Source: Desulfurivibrio alkaliphilus (GTDB lineage Bacteria; Desulfobacterota; Desulfobulbia; Desulfobulbales; Desulfurivibrionaceae). From it: a stretch of DNA of 12,012 nt. Location of the stretch: assembly GCA_011048585.1 (NCBI GenBank), contig DSDS01000084.1:1-12012 (forward strand). Reading direction: 5' to 3'. The notes beneath the pieces are model-generated. The model was not told the DNA's origin and did not search any database. It worked only from the letters and a program-made list of their open reading frames with translations. Shown here piece after piece: positions 6,172 through 12,012 of the stretch. Position 1 is the first letter of the stretch. Every line of letters begins with the position of its first letter. The translations under genes were made by a program, and so were the position numbers.

Positions 6172-7605
6172 TCACCGACGGCCGAAAAACTTGCCCCCGA
6201 AATGGAGCCAGAAGAGACTCTTGACCCCTTCCCAGGCGGCCTTCAGGTCATTGACGCTGCGCAGGGCCAGTAGCCGCCGCCAGAGGAATCTGGGCCGGGA
6301 GTAGAAGCGTTTGAAGGCGATCCGGCGCAACTCGTTGATCTCCTCCCGGGTCATGCTGTAGGGGATAAAGGCCGCCCCCTGATAGGTGTAGTCGGACAGA
6401 TCGTGGGAGACGGTACCGTATTTCTCCAGATTGTCCCACAGCTCGGTGCCGGGGAACGGGGTCAGGGCGTGGAAATTGGCGATGTCGGGGTCGATCTCCA
6501 GGGCAAACTCGATGGACTTGAGGCCGTCGGCGAAGGTCTGACCGGGGATGCCGAAGAGAAAGGGGGTGTAAACGGTGATTCCCACCCGCTTGGCGGCCGC
6601 CACCGCCTTCCTGATCTGGGCCAGGGTGGTCCCCTTGTGGATGGTGTTGAGATCCTTTTGCACCCCGCTTTCAGCCCCAAAGAGGATGGCCCAGCAACCC
6701 GCCTCCTTGAAGGCCCTGAGCAGCTTCTCATCCACTTGGTTGACGACCGCCGAGGCAAACCAGGTGAAATCGAGTTTTTCCTCCTTGATACGCCGGGCCA
6801 GCTCCATGGCCCGATCATAATCCGCCGCCAGGGTGTCGTCGATGAACTTGATCTCCCGATAGCCTTGGGCCAGGCAGTGACGGATCTCGGCCATCACGTT
6901 GTCCACCGAACGGTAGCGGATCCCGCTCTTGCGGCTCTTGTCGATCTGAAAGCAGTAGAGGCAGCGCCGATTGCAGCCCCGGGAGGTGATAATCACCGCC
7001 ACCGGCTTCCGCTTGTAAGTGGCGGGAGGGGGTACGTACTGGCCGGCGGCATCCCCCAACAGCTCGCGGGCCGGGAAAGGCAGGGCATCCAAATCGGTGA
7101 TCAGGGGTCGGGGGGGATTTTTCACCACCTCTTCACCCCGGCGCCAGACCAGGCCAAGCACCCCGGTAAAATCGCCAGAATCCAGCCGTTGCAGCAGTTC
7201 CACCACCGTCTCTTCACCCTCGCCGGTGACCACCGCGTCCAGTTGCGGGCATTCCACCAGACACTGCTCCTGAACGGCGATGGGGAACGGCCCCCCCACC
7301 GCCAGGAAAAAGTCGTCCCGAGCCTCCCGGAGGGCCGCGGCCATCGCTTGAGCCTTCCGCCAACCGAAGGTGGTGGAGTAGAGGCCGACAAACTCCGGCC
7401 CAAACTCAGCCACCCCGGCCATGATCTGGCGGTGGGTCATAAAGGCGCCGTTGTAAAAGCGGACCTCGTGCCCGGCCCGCTGTAGGGCCGCGGCCACGTA
7501 GAGGGTTCCCAGGGGTTGCCAGTAGTTGATCTGGCTGCCCGCCGTCTTACTGGCGAAAATCTCCTCGGGAAGCCAGGGGGGAATAATCAGAGCGCATTTC
7601 ATCAT
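6172..7605 (-). CDS. B12-binding-domain radical SAM protein
   Basis: 477 residues from the chosen ATG at 7603-7605 (a second ATG follows at once; a GTG at 7638 would add 11 residues but falls inside a terminator stem). The N-terminal Rossmann-like B12-binding region (about 1-150) shows IIPPWLPEE, FVGLYSTTFGWRKAQ, LAVGGPFPIAV and the family-typical VVTGEGEETVVELL. No DxHxxG histidine motif is visible, as in many members of this class. The radical SAM core has SRGCNRRCLYCFQ (Cys211, 215, 218), then KFIDDTLAAD, ILFGAESGVQ and FGIPGQTFADG. The C-terminal tail (about 430-477) is basic and aromatic. Members methylate or rearrange unactivated carbons, in hopanoid, lipid and natural-product pathways among others; this one's substrate is unknown. 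It converges on the plus-strand radical SAM gene with a 4-nt gap and starts 16 nt after the yeeE terminator T-run. Confidence 0.9.
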   Translation of the reverse strand: MMKCALIIPPWLPEEIFASKTAGSQINYWQPLGTLYVAAALQRAGHEVRFYNGAFMTHRQIMAGVAEFGPEFVGLYSTTFGWRKAQAMAAALREARDDFFLAVGGPFPIAVQEQCLVECPQLDAVVTGEGEETVVELLQRLDSGDFTGVLGLVWRRGEEVVKNPPRPLITDLDALPFPARELLGDAAGQYVPPPATYKRKPVAVIITSRGCNRRCLYCFQIDKSRKSGIRYRSVDNVMAEIRHCLAQGYREIKFIDDTLAADYDRAMELARRIKEEKLDFTWFASAVVNQVDEKLLRAFKEAGCWAILFGAESGVQKDLNTIHKGTTLAQIRKAVAAAKRVGITVYTPFLFGIPGQTFADGLKSIEFALEIDPDIANFHALTPFPGTELWDNLEKYGTVSHDLSDYTYQGAAFIPYSMTREEINELRRIAFKRFYSRPRFLWRRLLALRSVNDLKAAWEGVKSLFWLHFGGKFFGRR

Positions 7606-7620
7606 TAACACCAGAGGCTG

Positions 7621-7660
7621 AAAAACGAGGAGGACCACCGCTGCCTCAGCGATGATCCTC
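7621..7660 (-). terminator. Intrinsic terminator after the yeeE-type gene
   Basis: Read on the minus strand, GAGGATCATCGCTG (7660-7647) pairs with CAGCGGTGGTCCTC (7643-7630) around a 3-nt loop. All 14 positions pair, using two G.U wobbles. CTCG and a T5 run (7625-7621) follow. On the plus strand the same two positions become C.A mismatches, so the element is directional and belongs to the leftward yeeE transcript. Confidence 0.75.
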
Positions 7661-7701
7661 CTTAAGAAACTGGCTGACTTACAAAGCGCAACGGACCGCG
7701 C

Positions 7702-8958
7702 TTACATATCCAGCACGCCCTTCTGGGTCTTCTCGTTCCAGGTTACCGCCAGATACCAGGCGGCCATGGCACCGAAAATCAGGGCCAGGGTGCCGCCGTA
7801 GCCCAGGAAGGTAAAGGGCAGGTAAACAAAGCTGCCCAGGGAACCCTCATAGAAGGGCAAGGGCTGACCGGCCTGGTACCAGGCGCCAATCCCTTCGATA
7901 TCACGGGGCCCATGGATAAACTTGCTGGTCAACGCCGTTCCGAGACCGAAGAAGGGTACCACGATCCAGAGTTTGATCTGGCCCTCCCCAACCCGCCAAA
8001 GCGTCCCGGTCCCGCAGCCGCCGGCCAGCACCGCGCCAAAGGCGAAGATCACCCCGCCCAGCACGCCGCCCCAGCCGAAAACGCCGCGCAGGTAGTGGCC
8101 GGGATCGACATAGCCTTGGTACTTAAGGACCGCGATCCCTAGCGCCAGCAGGGCCACCGAAAGGGCGACGGCCTTGGCCATCTTGCAATCCCCGGTCATA
8201 TGGGGCTCACGGAAGCCCTGGATCATGCACCAGCGGCCCCGATGAAAAGTGTAGCCCAAGGCCGCGGCCAACAGCAGAATTCCACCAAGAGTACCCAAGG
8301 GTGACCAGCCCTTATGGCCCCAGAAAAACTCCTCACTGCCGGCGTAGGCGTAAGCGCCAATGATGATCCCCAGCAGGGCCAGGATTCCCAACACAATCTG
8401 GAAAGCGGGCGGAACAGTAATGGTTTTGGCCCCGCCCTGGCCCCAAGAGATGTTCTCCATCTCCCAGTAGGTATATTTCAGGGCCAGGATGGCACCGATG
8501 ACCAGGCCGACAAACATCGAGAAACCATGGGCGGAAAGGTTGCCCAAGGCGTTGTAAAACCCGCCGACGTTACAACCGCCGCCCAGGACGGCCCCGATCC
8601 CCATCAGGGAACCGGCCACCACCGCCTTGACCATCTCCAGCCGGGGTGGAATCCGGAAGGCGAAGTTACCGCCCAGACAGGCGGAAACAAAGGCCCCGCC
8701 GATAAAGGCGATCCCGATCACCGAACTGCTGTGCAGAAAAATGTTGCTGGGTGCCGCTTCGTTGATCCCGACTCCGTAAAGGATCCAATCACCCCAGTTC
8801 TGAACCGCGCCGGCGGCCCCCCAGGAGGTGTACCAGGCGGCAATCACCACGCTCAAAAAAGCGATGATGACCCCGGTGATGTAGGGATCCCATTTGTCTT
8901 TACATAGAATTTTGTAGAGCTCCCTCGCCTTCTCCCCAAGCACGCTTCCTTCGCTCAT
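7702..8958 (-). CDS. YeeE/YedE family sulfur (thiosulfate-type) membrane transporter
   Basis: 418 residues from ATG 8956-8958, chosen for its AAGGAGAGGGT ribosome-binding site; the frame opens 15 codons further upstream without one. About ten hydrophobic helices form the two-repeat YeeE/YedE (DUF395) architecture. The repeat signatures carry the conserved pore cysteines: SACLGGNF (Cys94), LGGGCNVGGFYNAL (Cys129), GRWCMIQGFRE (Cys244) and AGGCGTGTLWRVGEG (Cys315). Cys258 is also present. In characterised YeeE (TsuA), cysteines lining the pore relay thiosulfate through S-H...S interactions, and TusA-like YeeD is its usual partner. Here the TusA gene is 4.6 kb away on the opposite strand, so the pair may work together in trans (inference). 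The gene directly upstream encodes a small exported Cys peptide, and an intrinsic terminator follows. Selenium or another sulfur species as cargo is possible. Confidence 0.9.
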   Translation of the reverse strand: MSEGSVLGEKARELYKILCKDKWDPYITGVIIAFLSVVIAAWYTSWGAAGAVQNWGDWILYGVGINEAAPSNIFLHSSSVIGIAFIGGAFVSACLGGNFAFRIPPRLEMVKAVVAGSLMGIGAVLGGGCNVGGFYNALGNLSAHGFSMFVGLVIGAILALKYTYWEMENISWGQGGAKTITVPPAFQIVLGILALLGIIIGAYAYAGSEEFFWGHKGWSPLGTLGGILLLAAALGYTFHRGRWCMIQGFREPHMTGDCKMAKAVALSVALLALGIAVLKYQGYVDPGHYLRGVFGWGGVLGGVIFAFGAVLAGGCGTGTLWRVGEGQIKLWIVVPFFGLGTALTSKFIHGPRDIEGIGAWYQAGQPLPFYEGSLGSFVYLPFTFLGYGGTLALIFGAMAAWYLAVTWNEKTQKGVLDM

Positions 8959-9007
8959 ACCCTCTCCTTTTTCCTTATTAACCTTAGAAAGAAATAAGAT
9001 CATAAAC

Positions 9008-9053
9008 GGCTCGGGAGATGGCCTCCCTCTCCAGGCAGTGCATCTCCCGAGCC
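9008..9053 (-). repeat. Large perfect hairpin between the exported peptide gene and yeeE-type gene
   Basis: GGCTCGGGAGATG (9008-9020) and CATCTCCCGAGCC (9041-9053) are 13-bp perfect arms with a 20-nt loop that itself contains a short GCCT/AGGC stem. On the transcribed minus strand it begins 30 nt after the peptide stop and ends 49 nt before the transporter start. It is followed by T-rich but interrupted sequence. It is probably an intercistronic stabilising or attenuating hairpin that keeps peptide output above transporter output (inference). Confidence 0.8.
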
Positions 9054-9083
9054 AATGTTAACTCTGCATTAAACTTTCAGGGC

Positions 9084-9239
9084 TTAGCGACCGTAACCGC
9101 CGCAGGCCGGAGCGGCCGGAACACCATAGCCGCCAGCCCGGGCCTGGGCCTCGGCGGGACCGCCGACCTGACCCTGGAAGGCCACCAGGCCCAGTATCCC
9201 AGCTACCACCAGCATTCCAATCACGCGTGAACTCTTCAT
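9084..9239 (-). CDS. Small exported Gly/Tyr-rich peptide with one cysteine, upstream of yeeE-type gene
   Basis: 51 residues, ATG 9237-9239 with a strong GGGAGGT at 9245-9251 and a TAA stop at 9084-9086. The N-terminus is a classic Sec signal: MKSSR, a hydrophobic core VIGMLVVAGILGLVAF, and a c-region ending AEAQA with AxA-type cleavage sites near residues 30-33. The predicted mature part is about 18-20 residues and reads RAGGYGVPAAPACGGYGR, with two GGYG repeats and a single Cys46. There is no lipobox. I do not recognise a family. Its strong ribosome-binding site, its own candidate promoter, and the hairpin separating it from the downstream sulfur transporter suggest an abundant periplasmic product co-expressed with sulfur import. 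A role as a periplasmic thiol or metal-binding peptide is speculation. The overlapping 70-codon minus-strand frame (9058-9270) is a shadow. Confidence 0.7.
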   Translation of the reverse strand: MKSSRVIGMLVVAGILGLVAFQGQVGGPAEAQARAGGYGVPAAPACGGYGR

Positions 9240-9360
9240 ACGGAACCTCCCTTAAGTTATGTTCCTTCAAAACCTTGTACCCTTGTTCAAAAGACCGGCG
9301 AAGAGGCCAGCTTTTTCCATCGCACGCCGAATCTCTCCGCTCGACCAGATAGATTTGGCC

Positions 9361-9390
9361 ATATTAGGTGATCCGGCGTCGCTTTGTAAA
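9361..9390 (-). promoter_or_regulatory. Candidate promoter for the exported-peptide / yeeE-type operon
   Basis: On the minus strand TTTACA (9390-9385) lies 18 bp upstream of TAATAT (9366-9361), giving 5 of 6 and 4 of 6 consensus matches. Transcription would start near 9354 with a leader of about 115 nt. It abuts the end of the upstream glycosyltransferase gene and overlaps its putative terminator region. Confidence 0.45.
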
Positions 9391-9391
9391 G

Positions 9392-9419
9392 AAAAAAATC
9401 TTCAGCTTTACGGGCTTAA
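9392..9419 (-). terminator. Possible weak terminator overlapping the end of the GT39 gene
   Basis: On the minus strand TTAAGC (9419-9414) pairs, with one mismatch, with GCTGAA (9406-9401). GA and seven T (9398-9392) follow. The stem contains the stop codon region. The stem is weak, so termination may be partial. Confidence 0.35.
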
Positions 9420-11150
9420 CGGAATAAGTAGCTCAGGCGCCGGCCCATACACCTCCACCAGGGTGCGGTGCTGGAAGGCGCCGCTGTCGGCGGCAAAGCG
9501 GTTCAAGAGTTCAAGTCCTCGAATTTTATCCTCTATTTCTGCGGGCAGGGCCACCTCTGCTCCCGGCAGAATCAGCACCAGGGCTCGATTTCGGACCGCC
9601 TGAGGCAGTGTGGCATAAAATCGAGGCAAAGGCAACTCCCAGGTGAAGCGCAGCGAGGAGGTGGTCGCCCCGGGGGGCGGCGCGACCGAGATCAACGGCC
9701 GATAAACCAGGGGGCGGCTGGTGAACAGATCCAGCAGGGGCACGGCCATCCGGGGGTCCATGGCCGGCTCGGTCGGCGGCACCACCACCACCTCCACCCT
9801 TTCAACCGCCAGGGTGTCGAGATAGCGCCCGGCCTGCTGGAGATTGCGCTCGCTCATACTCTGCAGAAAGGGCAAGAAACCGCCCTGGGCCAGCAGCAGC
9901 GAGGAGGCGACCACCAGCAGCAGCAGGTGGCGTCGCAAGGCGGGCGGTTCCAGGTCACGGAGGCCGTAGGCGGCCAGCAGGGCCAGCAGGGGAAAGATCG
10001 GGATCGAATAGCGAATGCGGCGCACCTCCAGCAAAATCAGAAGCAGCACCACCGGCCAGAGCAGGATCAGATAGCGCAGATCCCGCAACCGTCCGGCCCG
10101 ATAGAGGGAGTAGAGGGCGGCGGTGGTCAGCAGCGGATGGGTCTGAAAACAGAAGGTGGAGATCAGACTTTCACTCCAGCCGGCCAGTCCCGGCTTCTGG
10201 AACTCCCAAAGCAGTCCGATCTGCGCGCCCATCACCTCTCGGTGGTACCAAAAGAGCGGGACCACCAGCAGCAGGGCGGGGAGCAAAACCAGGGCCGCCC
10301 GGCGTAAGCCCAGTCCCCGGTCCCGCTCAAGTGAGCAGAGCAAAACCGGTAGCAGACCGCTGAGCAGCAGCCAAGCGGAATATTTGCTGAACAAAACCGC
10401 CGCCACCGCCAGGGCGCACAGGAGCGGATAGCAATAACCGCCCCAAACCAGGGCCCGATGAAAGGCGACCATGGCCAGCAGCAGAAAAAACATGGTTCCG
10501 ATATCGACCAGCAGCAAGGGGGTCTGGCTGTAGAGGTAGGGGAACCCCAAGAAGAGGAGCGCCCCGGCCACCCCGGTCTCCCGGTCCCAGAGGTCGCGAC
10601 CGAGAACGGCGATCAGCAGGGCGGTCAGGGCGAAGAGCAGGGCGTTGAACAGCTGGATCGCCAGGCGGCTCTCCTCAAAGAGGCCCAGCAGCAGGCCGTA
10701 GATCAGAGGAATCAGCGGCAGATCGGTCCAGGCGAAGATCTCCCGGCCCCATTCCCGTAAAAACCAGGCCGGTCCATGGATACTGAAACTTTTAGCCTGG
10801 AGGAAGTAGCGGGCCGCGTCGACAATTACTTCCGGAGTATCCAGAAAGGGCAGGCAGGCGAGAAAGGCCGAAACGGGAAGCAGGAGCAGGGACCGGACCG
10901 GGAGCACACCCTCCCGATCCCGCCATTTTGGCAACCGGGCCAGCAGCCAGCAGAGGGGGGTCAGCAGGAGCAGCCCCAGGAAAAGCCGCCAGGGATCGGC
11001 GACCTGAAACACCCAGTACCAACTGGTCAGACTGTTATCATCGAGGTGGCGGAGCTGGTAGAGCAGCAGGGGGAGCAGCAGGCCCAGGCCGGCAATCAGG
11101 AGATGGGCGGCCTGCTCATCCCCCCGGCCCGGGCGGGGATGCCGGCTCAC
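9408..11150 (-). CDS. GT39/ArnT-like integral membrane glycosyltransferase
   Basis: About 580 residues with some ten to twelve hydrophobic segments, then a soluble C-terminal domain of roughly 150 residues. The first extracytoplasmic loop carries DTPEVIVDAARYFLQAK followed by WGREIFAWTDLPLIPLIYG, the pattern of PMT/ArnT-like enzymes in which an early acidic residue is catalytic. LLFLGFPYLYSQTPLLLVD fits the following conserved loop. Such enzymes use a polyprenyl-phosphate sugar on the periplasmic side to glycosylate lipids, glycans or proteins. The start is uncertain. I prefer GTG 11148-11150 (product begins MSRHPRPGRGDEQ) because a G-rich stretch lies at ribosome-binding distance. A GTG at 11225 adds 25 Pro/Gly/Arg-rich residues coded by two GC hairpins, without a good ribosome-binding site, but would leave only 15 nt to the upstream gene. 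It is probably co-transcribed with the FAD oxidoreductase upstream. Confidence 0.82.
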   Translation of the reverse strand: MSRHPRPGRGDEQAAHLLIAGLGLLLPLLLYQLRHLDDNSLTSWYWVFQVADPWRLFLGLLLLTPLCWLLARLPKWRDREGVLPVRSLLLLPVSAFLACLPFLDTPEVIVDAARYFLQAKSFSIHGPAWFLREWGREIFAWTDLPLIPLIYGLLLGLFEESRLAIQLFNALLFALTALLIAVLGRDLWDRETGVAGALLFLGFPYLYSQTPLLLVDIGTMFFLLLAMVAFHRALVWGGYCYPLLCALAVAAVLFSKYSAWLLLSGLLPVLLCSLERDRGLGLRRAALVLLPALLLVVPLFWYHREVMGAQIGLLWEFQKPGLAGWSESLISTFCFQTHPLLTTAALYSLYRAGRLRDLRYLILLWPVVLLLILLEVRRIRYSIPIFPLLALLAAYGLRDLEPPALRRHLLLLVVASSLLLAQGGFLPFLQSMSERNLQQAGRYLDTLAVERVEVVVVPPTEPAMDPRMAVPLLDLFTSRPLVYRPLISVAPPPGATTSSLRFTWELPLPRFYATLPQAVRNRALVLILPGAEVALPAEIEDKIRGLELLNRFAADSGAFQHRTLVEVYGPAPELLIPLSP

Positions 11151-11177
11151 CGGCCATCCCCCCCGGAGAGCCGACGG

Positions 11178-11217
11178 GCCCCGTGGGGCGATAGCTCCCG
11201 GGGGCGGCGAGCCGCCC
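11178..11217. repeat. Pair of GC-rich hairpins between the oxidoreductase and GT39 genes
   Basis: GCCCC-gt-GGGGC (11178-11189) and GGGCGGC-ga-GCCGCCC (11202-11217) lie side by side in the 90-bp gap. Neither is followed by a T-run on the minus strand. They argue that this stretch is noncoding and bear on the choice of the GT39 start codon. Confidence 0.5.
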
Positions 11218-11240
11218 GCCGCCACTTATGCTCGCGACTC

Positions 11241-12012
11241 TCAAGCCTCATGGTAATCGCCCTCGCTGTTGACTGCCCAGATCGGGGCTTTGTCGGAGCG
11301 CCCCTCTTTGACCAGTCCCACCGCCGCCATGGCGGCCAGCATCGAGTGATCCATATTATTGTAGCGATGCATGCCGTTACGGCCGATCAGAAAGAGATTC
11401 TTCAGCCGATCGGTAAAGGCCCGGATCTCGGCAAACTGCTGATAGCTGCCGAAATAGGCCGGATAAGCCTTGGGCTGACGGATCACCACCCCGTCCAGCA
11501 AGTCCGCGGGCTCGATAAAGCCCAGGGTGTGCAGCTCCGCCACCCCCAGACGTTTAAGCTCGGCATCGGCCATCTCCCAGAGGTCATCCCCCTCGTTGCA
11601 GAAATACTCCAACCCCACCCAGACCGTCTCCTGATCCCGCACCAGCCAAGGGCTCCAATTGTTGAAGATCTGCAGCCGGCCCAGGCGGAGATCGCTCTCC
11701 TGAATGTAGATCCAATTGTCCGGCGGTCGCCCCTGTTCCCCGGAAGCCGCCCGGCCCGCCCCCGGATTCCTGCGCATTTTTTTAAAGAGCAAGCCGACGG
11801 TGAGAAAATCGCGGTAGACCAGCCCGGCGGCAACCTCCCGCACCGGCTCCGGCACCGGCTCCAGGGCCGCGATCAGCTCCCGCACCGGCATGGTGGAGAA
11901 GCAGAAGTCGGTCCCCAAGGTCAACTCCTCCCCATCCTGGGTGCGAATCCGGGCCTCCACCACCTGCTCCCCCTTGATGACCAGGCCCACCACCCGCTGG
12001 CCGGTCCTGATC
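11241..12012 (-). CDS. FAD-dependent amine-oxidase/protoporphyrinogen-oxidase-like protein (C-terminal part, 5' end beyond window)
   Basis: The last 256 residues of a protein that enters from the right edge; the N-terminal FAD Rossmann motif is not in the window. Visible features are DFCFSTMPVRELIAAL, a strand-loop typical of the FAD/substrate domain boundary in this family, and WIYIQESDLRLGRLQIFNNW in the substrate domain. LIGRNGMHRYNNMDHS near the end is the C-terminal FAD-contacting motif, with Gly, Asn and Asp placed as in UDP-galactopyranose-mutase-like and PPO-like flavoproteins. Relatives of this type are common in polysaccharide clusters, and this gene sits directly upstream of a GT39 glycosyltransferase. 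The substrate is unknown; a sugar-nucleotide or isoprenoid-type substrate are both possible. The stop TGA is at 11241-11243. Confidence 0.82.
   Translation of the reverse strand, partial: IRTGQRVVGLVIKGEQVVEARIRTQDGEELTLGTDFCFSTMPVRELIAALEPVPEPVREVAAGLVYRDFLTVGLLFKKMRRNPGAGRAASGEQGRPPDNWIYIQESDLRLGRLQIFNNWSPWLVRDQETVWVGLEYFCNEGDDLWEMADAELKRLGVAELHTLGFIEPADLLDGVVIRQPKAYPAYFGSYQQFAEIRAFTDRLKNLFLIGRNGMHRYNNMDHSMLAAMAAVGLVKEGRSDKAPIWAVNSEGDYHEA

Noticed and set aside
6403..7485. A 360-codon plus-strand open frame inside the B12 radical SAM gene
   Set aside because: No motif and biased composition, while the minus strand has clear B12-binding and CxxxCxxC motifs.
9084..9239. The exported Gly/Tyr-rich peptide as a precursor substrate of the radical SAM enzymes
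   Set aside because: It has a Sec signal rather than a RiPP leader, lies in a different transcription unit and sits beside the transporter, so a maturation link is not supported.
9058..9270. 70-codon minus-strand frame overlapping the small exported peptide
   Set aside because: It is in a different frame, begins upstream of the strong ribosome-binding site and yields an Arg/Gly/Ser-rich product; the 51-codon frame has the ribosome-binding site and signal peptide.
9468..10307. A 279-codon plus-strand open frame in the GT39 gene
   Set aside because: Gln/Gly/His-rich shadow; the minus-strand frame encodes a coherent multi-helix membrane protein.

Overview
The window is high-GC bacterial DNA with short intergenic gaps. 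The gene content points to an anaerobic, sulfur-metabolising bacterium, most likely of the Desulfobacterota (Desulfobulbales-like). The evidence is a giant BadF/BcrA-type acyl-CoA dehydratase activase, a TusA/DsrE-type sulfur-relay operon, a YeeE/YedE sulfur transporter, two radical SAM enzymes and surface-glycan genes. No rRNA, tRNA, CRISPR array, insertion sequence or phage gene was seen. The taxonomic placement is inference from gene content and base composition.

Layout. (1) 1-2406, minus: the first 802 codons of a two-domain activase that runs off the left edge. (2) 2407-2828: a 422-bp divergent intergenic region with several stem-loops and a good sigma70-type promoter reading right. (3) 2829-3948, plus: a compact four-gene sulfur-relay operon (TusA, a DsrE-like protein, a second DsrE/F-like protein, and a 57-residue protein ending Cys-Trp-Trp), closed by a hairpin and a GC-rich terminator with a T7 tract. 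(4) 4084-6167, plus: a family 2 glycosyltransferase overlapping, by ATGA, a radical SAM enzyme with a C-terminal cysteine cluster. (5) 6172-7605, minus: a B12-binding-domain radical SAM protein, converging on the previous gene with a 4-nt gap. (6) 7702-9239, minus: a YeeE/YedE-type thiosulfate/sulfur transporter, preceded by a previously uncalled 51-residue exported peptide (Gly/Tyr-rich, one Cys). A 13-bp perfect hairpin separates the two, a clear terminator follows, and a candidate promoter lies upstream. (7) 9408-12012, minus: an ArnT/PMT-like GT39 membrane glycosyltransferase downstream of the C-terminal part of an FAD-dependent amine-oxidase-like protein that runs off the right edge.

How it fits together: YeeE-type proteins bring thiosulfate-type sulfur into the cell, and TusA/DsrE-family proteins carry sulfane sulfur as cysteine persulfides. 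The two sulfur modules could therefore form one import-and-relay route. They lie on either side of a convergent pair of radical SAM genes, one of them coupled to a glycosyltransferase. Each flanking gene starts just downstream of a sulfur-operon terminator. The GT2, GT39 and FAD-oxidoreductase genes suggest polysaccharide or lipid-linked sugar work at the envelope. The least-explained items are the 57-residue CWW protein and the 51-residue exported Cys peptide beside the transporter.
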